The notes beneath the pieces were generated by a model. The model did no database searches. It was not told the origin of the DNA and saw only the letters and a list, made by a program, of their open reading frames with translations. Below, piece after piece: positions 1-7,654 of a DNA stretch of 44,208 nt (its first letter is position 1; every line of letters begins with the position of its first letter). The stretch lies in contig DHTF01000107.1 in the NCBI GenBank assembly GCA_002411515.1, positions 8,218 through 52,425 of the forward strand, read 5' to 3'. Position numbers and translations under genes: made by a program. The DNA comes from Proteiniphilum sp. UBA5267 (GTDB lineage Bacteria > Bacteroidota > Bacteroidia > Bacteroidales > Dysgonomonadaceae).

Positions 1-399
1 GGATATGCTTCGTTCGATTACCACATGCACGACTACCGTCCCTCGAAGCTGGTGAAACTTGATATCCTTCTCAACGGCGAGCCGGTGGATGCACTCTCCA
101 CGCTGACGCATTTCGACAATGCACAGAGCTTCGGTAGACGCATGTGCGAGAAACTGAAGGAGCTGATACCACGCCAGCAGTTCGATATTGCGATTCAGGC
201 AGCTATCGGTGCGAAGATCATCGCACGCGAAACAGTAAAGGCGGTGCGCAAGGATGTAACGGCCAAGTGTTATGGCGGTGATATCTCCCGAAAGCGCAAA
301 CTACTCGAAAAACAGAAGGAGGGCAAGAAGCGGATGAAACAGGTTGGTAATGTGGAAGTACCGCAGAAGGCATTCCTTGCTGTATTGAAACTGGACTAA
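1..399 (+). CDS. lepA: Elongation factor 4 (LepA), C-terminal part
   Basis: This is the 3' end of lepA, cut by the window edge: the frame is open at base 1 and 132 residues plus the stop remain of a protein normally near 600. LepA is a ribosome-associated GTPase related to EF-G that acts on translating or assembling ribosomes. The remaining part is the family-specific C-terminal domain, recognised by [15 protein letters not shown] near the start, the very basic [17 protein letters not shown] stretch, and the terminal [13 protein letters not shown]. The GTPase domains lie outside the window. The next gene begins 17 bases downstream on the same strand, so the two may be cotranscribed. Confidence 0.96.
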   Translation, partial: GYASFDYHMHDYRPSKLVKLDILLNGEPVDALSTLTHFDNAQSFGRRMCEKLKELIPRQQFDIAIQAAIGAKIIARETVKAVRKDVTAKCYGGDISRKRKLLEKQKEGKKRMKQVGNVEVPQKAFLAVLKLD

Positions 400-416
400 C
401 TAATAATGCCGAAACA

Positions 417-827
417 ATGAAAGCTAATTTTTTTCTTTTGTTGCTGTTTGTTATGGGGAGCATCTCCTTTGCCCGTGCACAGTATGTGAACGAAAAACCG
501 ATTGCAGAGCTGGATGCCGATTATATTCGCATCTGGTCTGATTCGGGACCCCTGCTGAGCTCGAAGATCACGGTGCGGGTGGACTGGGGCCAAGGAGGCC
601 GCACACCGCAGATCACCGACGACCGTCGCCGTCCCATTTCGTTTAACGGGATGATTGCCGTGCTGAACATGCTCAGCAAAGAGGGCTTTGAATTGATTGA
701 GATTGTGCGTGATTCCAAAGATGAGACAGAAATATTCTACTTGAAGAGAAAAGAAGGGTTCATCCCATATACCGATAGCAATAGCGGAGATGCCGTAGAA
801 TATGATTCCGGTACGCACAGCAGGTAA
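417..827 (+). CDS. Small secreted protein of unknown function
   Basis: I do not recognise this 136-residue protein. It starts with a classical signal peptide (MKANFFLLLLFVMGSISFARA, cleavage probably before QYVNEKP), so the mature protein of about 115 residues should be periplasmic or secreted; no lipobox cysteine is present. The mature part is mixed alpha/beta in character, with a GMIAVLNMLSKEGFELIEIV segment that looks like an amphipathic helix followed by a strand. It follows lepA by 17 bases and is followed by two hairpins, which supports it as the last gene of that transcript. No function is proposed. Confidence 0.75.
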   Translation: MKANFFLLLLFVMGSISFARAQYVNEKPIAELDADYIRIWSDSGPLLSSKITVRVDWGQGGRTPQITDDRRRPISFNGMIAVLNMLSKEGFELIEIVRDSKDETEIFYLKRKEGFIPYTDSNSGDAVEYDSGTHSR

Positions 828-847
828 TAAAAGAACCGGAGAAAAGT

Positions 848-880
848 AAAAGGCACGCCAATCACTTGGAATGCCTTTCT
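848..880 (+). terminator. Hairpin after the small secreted protein gene
   Basis: Arms AAAGGCA and TGCCTTT enclose an inner CCAA/TTGG stem with a TCAC loop, about 20 bases after the stop at 827. The T-tract is short, so termination here may be weak; a stronger hairpin follows at 906. Confidence 0.5.
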
Positions 881-905
881 ATCAAAATAATAAAGTAGTA
901 GAGAG

Positions 906-942
906 GCTGTATGCAGGTTATTTGCATACAGCTTTTTCTTTT
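906..942 (+). terminator. Strong intrinsic terminator
   Basis: A perfect 10-bp stem (GCTGTATGCA / TGCATACAGC) with a 7-base loop is followed by TTTTTCTTTT on the plus strand. It ends transcription from lepA and the small secreted gene. It touches the stop codon of the convergent btuG-like gene at 941, so it separates the two units; on the minus strand it lacks a T-tail. Confidence 0.85.
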
Positions 943-2014
943 ACATCACCACAACCACCGACGGATTCATACCCACTGCGGTAAGCGTGTATTTCAACTT
1001 GCCATTTTTATCAAAGCAATGAATATTCCCGGGGGTGATGTAGTCGGTTTCCGCAACGAAGAGATCGCCCGTCAAGCCATCTACCGAGATATTGTTTATG
1101 GTCTCGATAGTGGGACCATCGGTGATAAAATTGTCTGTGAGTATCTTTTCGGTGAGGCAGTCGAAAACAATGATGCGATTAGGTTCTCCATAAGTACCAT
1201 TGATAATATATGCCTTGTTGTTGGATATTATAAATTTAATGGGCGACATGATACCATCAATCGGGGTCACTTCTCCAGTTGCTGCGTCGATCTTTTTAAA
1301 TGCAGCAGGAATGTCGTTGTAATTGCCAGTCACACTCACGTACACATCTCCCTCGCTATCTGCCTGAACTGTACCTGGATTGGTTCCAACCTCCACTTTG
1401 TAATCTTCGGTAAATGTGACGGCATTGATCACAGAAACGGTATGATCGTAGCCATTGGCCCAGTTCAGCCCGCCAGAATTGGCCACGTAAATCTTGTTAT
1501 TTTTGAAGGCTATTCCTTCCGGATCCATCCCTACAGTCACCTTGCCATCCGGCTGTAAGGAAGCCGTATCAATGCGTGTTACCGTGTCATCGAAAGAAGT
1601 GACGTATATTTTGCCGTTGCCTGCTGCCAGACGGCGCGGCTCCCGGGCTTGTCCATTATCAGATTTCATGGGAATCTGTTTGAGAGATTTGCCGGATGAA
1701 GCTTCCACAACTTCAATGGTGCTCGACTTGTTCACGACTATGAAGATTTTGGCGCCATATTGTATCATGTCGTTCCCTACATCTCCCAGTCCTCTTTTGT
1801 TCACCGTGCGGAAATAGTCGGGATTTAATACCCCCGATAACAGATCCAGTCTTGCCAGGGTACTGTTGTTGCTCCCCATGGCGCCTTCGCTCAGAATAAG
1901 CAGTTCCTTTGCCTCTATGGGAGTTTCAATCTCTCCCGGTTTATCAGAATCGGAGCATGCCACCAAAAACAATGTGGCTAGTACCATGAAGTACCATCTT
2001 TTTTTATTCATCAT
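941..2014 (-). CDS. btuG: BtuG-like surface lipoprotein, beta-propeller
   Basis: A 357-residue lipoprotein of the YncE-like beta-propeller type. The signal peptide ends in a lipobox with the acylated cysteine at position 20 (FLVAC), followed by SDSDKPGE, an acidic stretch of the kind that sends Bacteroidota lipoproteins to the cell surface. The rest is a series of propeller blades, seen as repeats such as GKIYVTSFDDTVTRID, NKIYVANSGG and GDVYVSVTG. In Bacteroides, BtuG proteins have this architecture, are encoded next to btuB and bind vitamin B12 at the surface with extreme affinity. The gene lies 13 bases after the btuB-like receptor and shares its cobalamin riboswitch, which is the main support for the name. 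B12 binding itself is inferred. Confidence 0.78.
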   Translation of the reverse strand: MMNKKRWYFMVLATLFLVACSDSDKPGEIETPIEAKELLILSEGAMGSNNSTLARLDLLSGVLNPDYFRTVNKRGLGDVGNDMIQYGAKIFIVVNKSSTIEVVEASSGKSLKQIPMKSDNGQAREPRRLAAGNGKIYVTSFDDTVTRIDTASLQPDGKVTVGMDPEGIAFKNNKIYVANSGGLNWANGYDHTVSVINAVTFTEDYKVEVGTNPGTVQADSEGDVYVSVTGNYNDIPAAFKKIDAATGEVTPIDGIMSPIKFIISNNKAYIINGTYGEPNRIIVFDCLTEKILTDNFITDGPTIETINNISVDGLTGDLFVAETDYITPGNIHCFDKNGKLKYTLTAVGMNPSVVVVM

Positions 2015-2027
2015 GTTGCTGTTTATA

Positions 2028-4049
2028 TTAAAAATTTATGGATATAGTTGTTCTGAATGAGCGTCCCGGCATGGGGTAGTTGCGTACAATCTCATAGTTT
2101 TTACCACACAGGTTGAGTAATTCCACTGCCAACATGAGTCGGCCCATGCTTGTCTGCCACTCCTTAGCCAGGGAAACGGCGTGGTCGGCATAACCGGGCA
2201 TGCGGGATACCTCACTGTTGTAACCATTTGCATATCTCTCACCCGACCATATCAGGGTGTATGCTGCCCGAAACCAGGGCATTTCCAGTGTACTTCTGAC
2301 CGAACCGGAATGACGAGGCGTATAGGGAAGTTGGTGGTTATAGGAGGATGATGAGGAGTTGCTCTTATCGACAGCCCTTTGATATCCATGGGTTGCTCCA
2401 AAAAGCCACTGAATACGATCAGAAAGATGAACCAGACCTTCTATGGAGAGATCAAGGCCGTTTATTTCTACCAACCCCACATTCATCATCGCCCACTGGT
2501 GTAAATTGCTGGTAGGGTAGGCTATGATTTTATCTTTTACACGATTGTGATAGAAGTCAGCTGTGAGTGTGAGCAGAGGCATAGCTTGGCCAATGGAAGT
2601 GCCGTAGGTGATGCCCGTATTGAACTGCTGTGCCTCTTCGGGCAAAAGCAACCGTGTGCCCACAACTGGATAATAAAGATCGTTGAAAGTGGGTAAACGG
2701 AAATTGTGTTTGTAAAAAGCCCGCCATCGAAGGTCAATTTCATCAAACGGCTTGAATGAGGTGCTGAAATAAGGGGTGAATTTTTTCCTGTCAGCAGCTG
2801 CATCCCCATTTTTTACCCGCTCATCTGTTTGTGTATAAAGAAGGCTTGCTGTAGCCAACCAGCGATTGCTAATCCATTTGGCTGCCAATGCCGATTGGAA
2901 TGTGAGACGTACAGGAGTGGCAAAAGCAGTTCTATTGGCATGCATGGTTGCCAGAGATAGATCGGTTGACGCAGCAAAGGAAAGTCTTTCAAATGCCTTG
3001 AAAAGCGCTGAAACAGAACCATAAGATTCATGTTGGGTGAAAATATCTTCCATTTCCCCTCCCTCACCCAGATAGGCCGGATCGAGATAACGAAGATATC
3101 CGTGGTTGTATTTCGCATTTGCCTGTAGTACCCATTTTGGTGAGATGTGATGATCCATGTGCCCCTGCACGAAAAAGGTGTGATCCCACAGCCGCTGTTT
3201 GGAGTAGTTTTTTGTATTGTAAAAGATGGTGGCACCGGGTAGTCCTCTCTCTGACTGAAAGTAATAAAAGCGTAAATTACCTGTTGTCTCCCTCGATGGC
3301 TGGAAAAAAAAGGCTGTCTCCAAACGCATGTTTTTCACATCGCTATTCTCTCTCTTCTCTCTGGAGGTGCTGTCACCCTCTGCACTTCCATACTTTAACA
3401 GGTATGGATATGCGCCATTTGCCGACATGAATTCACCACTGAAAGCAGCCAACAGTTTATCGGATAACTTCAGGTTTTGTTGAAGTGAAGGGTTGAAAAG
3501 GCCGAAGGAACCTGCCTTGATAGTTGCTTTTCCATTTATTTTTCCTCCTTCCTCAAATGAGGGGGTGGGGGAGGTTATGTTGATTGCAGAGGCAGAGGAG
3601 AAGGCCCGTGCAGGTTGAAATATCTGATCGTGCTGGCCAATGTGAAGCGTGATATGCTCAACTTGGTCGAGTGAAAAACGACCGATATCGATTTGCCCGG
3701 ACTGTACATCGGTGATGGCTACGCCATTGTAGTTCAAGGCTGTATGATGCGCACCCAGACTTCGTACCGAGACGGTTTTCAGTCCACCGATGCCACCATA
3801 ATCTTTTACCGTAACTCCAGAAAAATGTTTCACAGCATCTGACAACTGCATGGCATGCAATCCAGAGATGGTTTTACGTGAAAGGATCTGCATGGGTGCT
3901 GTGGAACGAATCTCCCGGTCGGAATACCTTTCGGTGATTACCAACTCTGGCAAAAGCAGTGTATCGGCTACGGTCTGTGCGTCGAGCACGGCGACAGAAC
4001 TGCATAACAGAAATAACGAAAGAAACAGTTTGTTTGTAATGGACTTCAT
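2028..4049 (-). CDS. btuB: TonB-dependent outer-membrane receptor, BtuB-like cobalamin importer
   Basis: A 673-residue TonB-dependent receptor predicted to import cobalamins across the outer membrane. It has a signal peptide (residues 1 to about 24, ending VAVLDA), a plug domain (roughly 45-165, with LSDAVKHFSGVTVKDYGG and VSVRSLGAHHTALNYNGVAI), then a beta-barrel ending in a terminal phenylalanine as outer-membrane proteins do. It lacks the N-terminal carboxypeptidase-like domain of SusC-type receptors and is close to the size of BtuB (about 600). A cobalamin riboswitch lies directly upstream and a BtuG-like lipoprotein directly downstream, which is strong context for the substrate. A short hairpin ends 3 bases before the start codon and may control its translation. 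Confidence 0.87.
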   Translation of the reverse strand: MKSITNKLFLSLFLLCSSVAVLDAQTVADTLLLPELVITERYSDREIRSTAPMQILSRKTISGLHAMQLSDAVKHFSGVTVKDYGGIGGLKTVSVRSLGAHHTALNYNGVAITDVQSGQIDIGRFSLDQVEHITLHIGQHDQIFQPARAFSSASAINITSPTPSFEEGGKINGKATIKAGSFGLFNPSLQQNLKLSDKLLAAFSGEFMSANGAYPYLLKYGSAEGDSTSREKRENSDVKNMRLETAFFFQPSRETTGNLRFYYFQSERGLPGATIFYNTKNYSKQRLWDHTFFVQGHMDHHISPKWVLQANAKYNHGYLRYLDPAYLGEGGEMEDIFTQHESYGSVSALFKAFERLSFAASTDLSLATMHANRTAFATPVRLTFQSALAAKWISNRWLATASLLYTQTDERVKNGDAAADRKKFTPYFSTSFKPFDEIDLRWRAFYKHNFRLPTFNDLYYPVVGTRLLLPEEAQQFNTGITYGTSIGQAMPLLTLTADFYHNRVKDKIIAYPTSNLHQWAMMNVGLVEINGLDLSIEGLVHLSDRIQWLFGATHGYQRAVDKSNSSSSSYNHQLPYTPRHSGSVRSTLEMPWFRAAYTLIWSGERYANGYNSEVSRMPGYADHAVSLAKEWQTSMGRLMLAVELLNLCGKNYEIVRNYPMPGRSFRTTISINF

Positions 4050-4052
4050 CTA

Positions 4053-4072
4053 TACCGAATTTTATTCCGGTA
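4053..4072 (-). promoter_or_regulatory. Start-codon-proximal hairpin, candidate riboswitch expression platform
   Basis: On the minus strand TACCGGAAT and ATTCGGTA pair around a 3-base loop (8 bp with one bulged G), ending 3 bases before the btuB ATG at 4049. There is no U-tract, so it cannot be an intrinsic terminator. It would cover the ribosome-binding region. Its position between the aptamer and the start suggests translational control by the riboswitch, but this is inference. Confidence 0.45.
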
Positions 4073-4165
4073 AAGCTTCATGAAAAAGAGGCACGTAAAA
4101 AATTATAATAGTGCGTGTCGTTTTCAAGCTTTATTTCCCGAAAGCTATTTAACATATCCGAAATA

Positions 4166-4396
4166 AGTGGCAGGTCTTCTGACTTACTCCCGTGTCTGAA
4201 CGCCTTCCCGATATCACTCTTTCTCTTTTTGCGGGGTAGCTTCCCCGGTAAGGACGAAAGAGTGGTGTACCAGTGGCCAAGGGTTTGTTCAGCACGTAAG
4301 CGGAGCTTACAGCAGCGGGTCTGTTCAGGATTTTCACCTGATTCCCTTTTCATTATCTGTTCCGAAGCTAGATGGAACAGGTAACACCAACATTTC
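4166..4396 (-). promoter_or_regulatory. Cobalamin (adenosylcobalamin-type) riboswitch
   Basis: Read on the minus strand, the conserved blocks appear in order: GGTGTTACC near 4390, AAAAGGGAATCAGGTG, CCCGCTGCTGTAAG, GCCACTGG, CGGGAAGGCG and the B12 box AAGTCAGAAGACCTGCC at 4169-4185 (family consensus GAGTCAGGAGACCTGCC). This is the classical cobalamin aptamer, which lowers expression of B12 uptake or synthesis genes when the cofactor is abundant. About 117 bases separate the aptamer from the btuB start. It has its own promoter (4403-4410) just after the terminator of the upstream lipoprotein gene. Confidence 0.95.
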
Positions 4397-4402
4397 TGAA
4401 GG

Positions 4403-4410
4403 CAAAAGTA
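4403..4410 (-). promoter_or_regulatory. -7 promoter element for the btu transcript
   Basis: The minus strand reads TACTTTTG, matching the Bacteroidota -7 consensus TAnnTTTG. Transcription would begin about 6-8 bases downstream, right at the 5' edge of the riboswitch. No good -33 TTTG is visible at the expected spacing. Confidence 0.6.
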
Positions 4411-4452
4411 CTAAAAAAAAATGACTTTTCTTCTTTTTAAAAGAAAAGTCAT
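4411..4452 (-). terminator. Intrinsic terminator of the upstream lipoprotein gene
   Basis: A perfect 12-bp stem (ATGACTTTTCTT / AAGAAAAGTCAT) with an 8-base loop is followed on the minus strand by eight or more T. It closes the transcript carrying the 4580-5044 gene and insulates the riboswitch-controlled unit, whose promoter starts at the end of the T-tract. Confidence 0.85.
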
Positions 4453-4579
4453 AATAAAGTTACAAGCATCACAAACTATATAGAATGTCAATGCATTAAA
4501 ATTACGTACGGGAAAAATCTCCGTACATTCACAGGAAATCAGTAGGTAAAGGAATTAAATTCAGCTATCTCCGGTGGAA

Positions 4580-5044
4580 TCAAAAGTCAAGGATGATTCC
4601 TTTATAGAAACCGGTTACACAACGGTTATCGGACAAAGCAAGAGATATTTTTAAATCACAGGTACCGGCGCCATCTAATATTTTTATTTGTGCATTGGCG
4701 CTCTGAAAACCGGTTCTCCCGAGTTGATTACCTGAAAAGGTCATGCCGTTTACACTGCCTTTTACCGCCCATTCTCCCTGTGCCATAGGAATGGTGAATA
4801 TGGTATCAGTTAGTGTATCAGGAATAGATAATTCCATAAAGAAGTCATTGGCAGATTTGTCTTCTTCAGTGTATAACTGGAATACAAAATTATTCCCCGA
4901 ACGGAAAGAAGTGGCTGCCGGGATAGAAGTTTTTTTCCCTTCAAAGGACAAATAGTTACTGTCGGAGATTAACGGATCTCCTAATTGGTCACACCCTACT
5001 AAAACGAGCATAAACGCAATTACTGCGTAAGAAATTCTTTTCAT
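4580..5044 (-). CDS. Lipoprotein of unknown function
   Basis: A 154-residue protein with a lipoprotein signal peptide and lipobox (VLVGC, cysteine 18). The mature domain of about 136 residues alternates hydrophobic and polar residues and looks all-beta. It carries two further cysteines, in GTCDLKIS and NRCVTGFYKG, that could form a disulfide. I recognise no family. It lies 115 bases after another lipoprotein gene and is ended by a clear terminator before the B12 riboswitch, so it does not appear to be part of the riboswitch regulon despite its position. Base and codon use look like those of its neighbours. Confidence 0.72.
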   Translation of the reverse strand: MKRISYAVIAFMLVLVGCDQLGDPLISDSNYLSFEGKKTSIPAATSFRSGNNFVFQLYTEEDKSANDFFMELSIPDTLTDTIFTIPMAQGEWAVKGSVNGMTFSGNQLGRTGFQSANAQIKILDGAGTCDLKISLALSDNRCVTGFYKGIILDF

Positions 5045-5099
5045 TTTTTTTGATTCTTGTGAGTACTAATTTTAATTGTAGATGTATTTCCACTTATAT

Positions 5100-5125
5100 G
5101 GTTTTGGTAAATGGTTTTGGCAAAT
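5100..5125. repeat. Tandem 13-mer in a lipoprotein gene upstream region
   Basis: GGTTTTGGTAAAT is followed directly by GGTTTTGGCAAAT, one mismatch apart. The pair lies about 55 bases upstream of the start of the 4580-5044 gene, where an operator or promoter could sit. No function is shown. Confidence 0.5.
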
Positions 5126-5159
5126 ATGAAAAACAACTACATCTAAATCAGTAGCTTTA

Positions 5160-5984
5160 TCAGGTTTTATTTTTTGATTCAAGATAACGAATTAACGTTT
5201 CACTTTTTTCCTTCTCAAATTTCAGTTGTTCAATATTCAAAAGCAGTGTGGAGAGTTCGAAAGAATAGGCAATACCTTGTTTTGCAGCATTACTTAAACT
5301 AGCAGAGATGGTTCGTTTGCCGATAAACTCCACAGTAAGCGGTTCATTCTGAAATGTATAGATAAATTGGGCTAGTCCATTTTCATAATTTCCAGTAAAG
5401 CGGACTACCTCAAAAGATTTATCCAGCGTTTTAAAACGGTAATTCAAGCCGTCAGAAGAAACGGAAAGTGATTCTGCAAAACTCCCATCGCGCGAGCGTA
5501 CCTTTATTTGATGATGTTGGATGGCAGTGCCGGAAAGTACACTTTCTATGAATAAGGCTCCTTTTTCTCCTACTCCAGAGCGAAGGCCGTTTCGATCCAA
5601 GGATGCCCCGTGAGGGTATATCTTCGGATAATATTCCCCAAACTCCTGATAACGATCGTCTCTCACAAAATCAAATTTTGTAAGCATCTCGTTCAGTTGA
5701 CTGTACTGTTCACGCAACATCGAATCACAATAAATAATATTTCGAGTGTTTTCTGACATACGTATCTGCTGCATCAACGCGAATCCTGCAGTTATCTCAT
5801 CAAAAGATTTGGGAAAGAGAATTTTTATGCTGTCAATCTTCAGTTTAGCGAGCATGTAGTTGGATTCTTTATAAGCCTGTCTGGCTTCCTCCAGATAATT
5901 TTTTGCATCTCCTTTTTTTCCAGAACAGGAAAAAAGACCCCATGAAAGAAAAAATAACAAGGTAATATGTACAAAAAGACGCAT
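5160..5984 (-). CDS. Lipoprotein with N-terminal TPR-like helices, unknown function
   Basis: A 274-residue lipoprotein (lipobox LFSC, cysteine 20). Residues about 28-65 (NYLEEARQAYKESNYMLAK and following) look like one TPR helix pair. A beta-rich middle follows (for example IQHHQIKVRSRDGSFAESLS), then a charged C-terminal helix ending KFEKEKSETLIRYLESKNK. This pattern suggests an envelope-anchored protein with a small interaction module, but I cannot name the family or role. It is transcribed away from the cca-type gene, sharing a 103-base intergenic region with a possible -7 box for each direction. It may be cotranscribed with the next lipoprotein gene. Confidence 0.72.
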   Translation of the reverse strand: MRLFVHITLLFFLSWGLFSCSGKKGDAKNYLEEARQAYKESNYMLAKLKIDSIKILFPKSFDEITAGFALMQQIRMSENTRNIIYCDSMLREQYSQLNEMLTKFDFVRDDRYQEFGEYYPKIYPHGASLDRNGLRSGVGEKGALFIESVLSGTAIQHHQIKVRSRDGSFAESLSVSSDGLNYRFKTLDKSFEVVRFTGNYENGLAQFIYTFQNEPLTVEFIGKRTISASLSNAAKQGIAYSFELSTLLLNIEQLKFEKEKSETLIRYLESKNKT

Positions 5985-6005
5985 TTATACTCTATTTTTA
6001 TGTGG

Positions 6006-6013
6006 CAAAATTA
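6006..6013 (-). promoter_or_regulatory. Candidate -7 element for the 5160-5984 gene
   Basis: The minus strand reads TAATTTTG (consensus TAnnTTTG) about 22 bases before the start codon at 5984. No matching -33 element is visible at about 19 bases. Confidence 0.45.
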
Positions 6014-6056
6014 CAAAATATATTAGCAAAAAGAGGGTTTTAAAGTACATTTATTG

Positions 6057-6064
6057 TAATTTTG
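6057..6064 (+). promoter_or_regulatory. Candidate -7 element for the cca-type gene
   Basis: TAATTTTG matches the Bacteroidota -7 consensus and lies 23 bases before the proposed GTG start, or 32 before the in-frame ATG at 6097. The -33 region is not recognisable. Confidence 0.45.
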
Positions 6065-6087
6065 TAATTTATAACAGATAAGTAACT

Positions 6088-7545
6088 GTGGTGAAGATGT
6101 ATACAGAGATATCTCAAGAAGAGATACAGTCTCATTTAAATATTCCTGTGCTGAAGCTTATTTCCCGCGTGGCCGATGAAGAGAAGATGCCATGCTACCT
6201 GATTGGAGGGTTTGTGCGCGATTATTTTCTGCGTCGTCCTTCGAAAGACATTGACGTGGTAGCTGTAGGACAGGGAATTGCGCTGGCAGAAGCGGTTTCA
6301 CGGAAGCTGGGAAGGAAATTTAATTTAACTGTCTTTAAGAATTTCGGAACGGCACAACTCAAGTTCAAGGATTATGAAATTGAGTTTGTAGGTGCCAGGA
6401 AAGAATCATATAGTCACGATTCCCGTAAGCCGTTGGTGGAAAATGGAACGTTGGAGGAAGATCAGCAAAGACGTGATTTTACCATCAATGCCATGGCTTT
6501 TTGTCTGAATGGTGATCGTTATGGGGAGCTACTCGACCCCTTTAACGGGATGCAGGATTTGGAAGACCTGATTATTCGCACTCCCCTCGATCCGGATATT
6601 ACATTCAGCGATGACCCACTGAGGATGATGCGTGCTGTCCGTTTTGCGTCACAGTTGGGCTTCGACATCTACCCCGACACCTTCGATGCGATAAGACGAA
6701 ACAAAGAACGGATCCTCATTGTTTCCCGAGAGCGGATTACGGACGAAATCAACAAGATTATCGCTTCTCCCAAACCCTCTTTGGGGTTAAACATCCTTGA
6801 AAAGACCGGATTACTGGAGATCATCCTGCCTGAACTTATTGCACTCAAGGGAGCAGAGACAAAAGATGGCGTGGGTCACAAGGATAATTTCTACCACACG
6901 CTCATTGTGCTGGATAACATTGCAAGGAAAACCGACAACCTCTGGCTGCGATGGTCCGCTCTGTTGCATGACATCGCGAAGCCGGTAACCAAACGATGGG
7001 ATCCAAAACTGGGGTGGACTTTTTATAACCACAACATCGTGGGTGAAAGAATGGTCCCAAAAATATTTAACCGGATGAAGCTCCCCCTGAATGAGAAAAT
7101 GAAGTATACACAAAAGATGGTGTCGATGCATATGCGTCCCATGCAACTGGTGGAAGAGGAGGTGACCGACTCTGCGGTACGTCGGCTTCTCTTTGATGCG
7201 GGTGACGACATCGACGACCTGATGACGCTCTGTGAGGCTGATATCACCTCCAAGAATCCAGAGAAGGTAAGGCGTTTTCTGAATAATTTTCAAATCGTAC
7301 GCCGAAAGTTGCTGGAGATTGAAGAGAAGGATCGTGTACGCAACTTCCAGCCCCCTATCGATGGGAAGGAGATCATGGAAGTTTTTGGCCTCACACCCGG
7401 AAGGGAAGTGGGATTGTTAAAATCGGCCATCAAGGATGCCATACTCGATGGCGTGATTCCCAATGAAAAGGATGCGGCTTATGATTTTTTGCTCGAGAAA
7501 GCAGCTCAAATGAACCTATCGCCACGCACTGATCGTACATCATGA
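6088..7545 (+). CDS. cca: CCA tRNA nucleotidyltransferase / poly(A) polymerase family, with HD domain
   Basis: A 485-residue class II nucleotidyltransferase that should add or repair the CCA end of tRNAs. The N-terminal polymerase domain shows LIGGFVRDYFLRRPSKDIDV, containing the GG at 40-41 and the metal-binding D54-x-D56. RRDFTINAMAF, the motif that completes the active site, follows. A central RNA-binding region leads into an HD domain (LLHDIAKP, H294-D295), which in related enzymes is a phosphohydrolase. The start is drawn at GTG 6088; ATG at 6097 is equally possible and would remove three residues. Tail poly(A) polymerases share this fold, so the CCA role rests on the absence of another candidate in view. 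Confidence 0.9.
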   Translation: MVKMYTEISQEEIQSHLNIPVLKLISRVADEEKMPCYLIGGFVRDYFLRRPSKDIDVVAVGQGIALAEAVSRKLGRKFNLTVFKNFGTAQLKFKDYEIEFVGARKESYSHDSRKPLVENGTLEEDQQRRDFTINAMAFCLNGDRYGELLDPFNGMQDLEDLIIRTPLDPDITFSDDPLRMMRAVRFASQLGFDIYPDTFDAIRRNKERILIVSRERITDEINKIIASPKPSLGLNILEKTGLLEIILPELIALKGAETKDGVGHKDNFYHTLIVLDNIARKTDNLWLRWSALLHDIAKPVTKRWDPKLGWTFYNHNIVGERMVPKIFNRMKLPLNEKMKYTQKMVSMHMRPMQLVEEEVTDSAVRRLLFDAGDDIDDLMTLCEADITSKNPEKVRRFLNNFQIVRRKLLEIEEKDRVRNFQPPIDGKEIMEVFGLTPGREVGLLKSAIKDAILDGVIPNEKDAAYDFLLEKAAQMNLSPRTDRTS

Positions 7546-7654
7546 CCCGGACAGCCGGAAATCGAAAAAAATGCTGAAATGAACTTTTGTGGTAAGAAAA
7601 TGTTTATTGTGGGATTTTTTACAACTTATTTCATAACATAATTTATTTCTTTAA

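Noticed and set aside
911..1558. A long plus-strand open frame of 215 codons
   Set aside because: It is antisense to the BtuG-like gene, which has a signal peptide, lipobox, propeller repeats and operon context; the plus-strand product shows no family features.
2028..4049. A SusC/SusD-type polysaccharide uptake locus
   Set aside because: The receptor lacks the SusC N-terminal domain, there is no SusD-like gene, and the neighbour and riboswitch point to cobalamin.
4078..4384. Open frames on both strands between btuB and the upstream lipoprotein gene
   Set aside because: They lie across the cobalamin riboswitch, whose conserved blocks explain the sequence.
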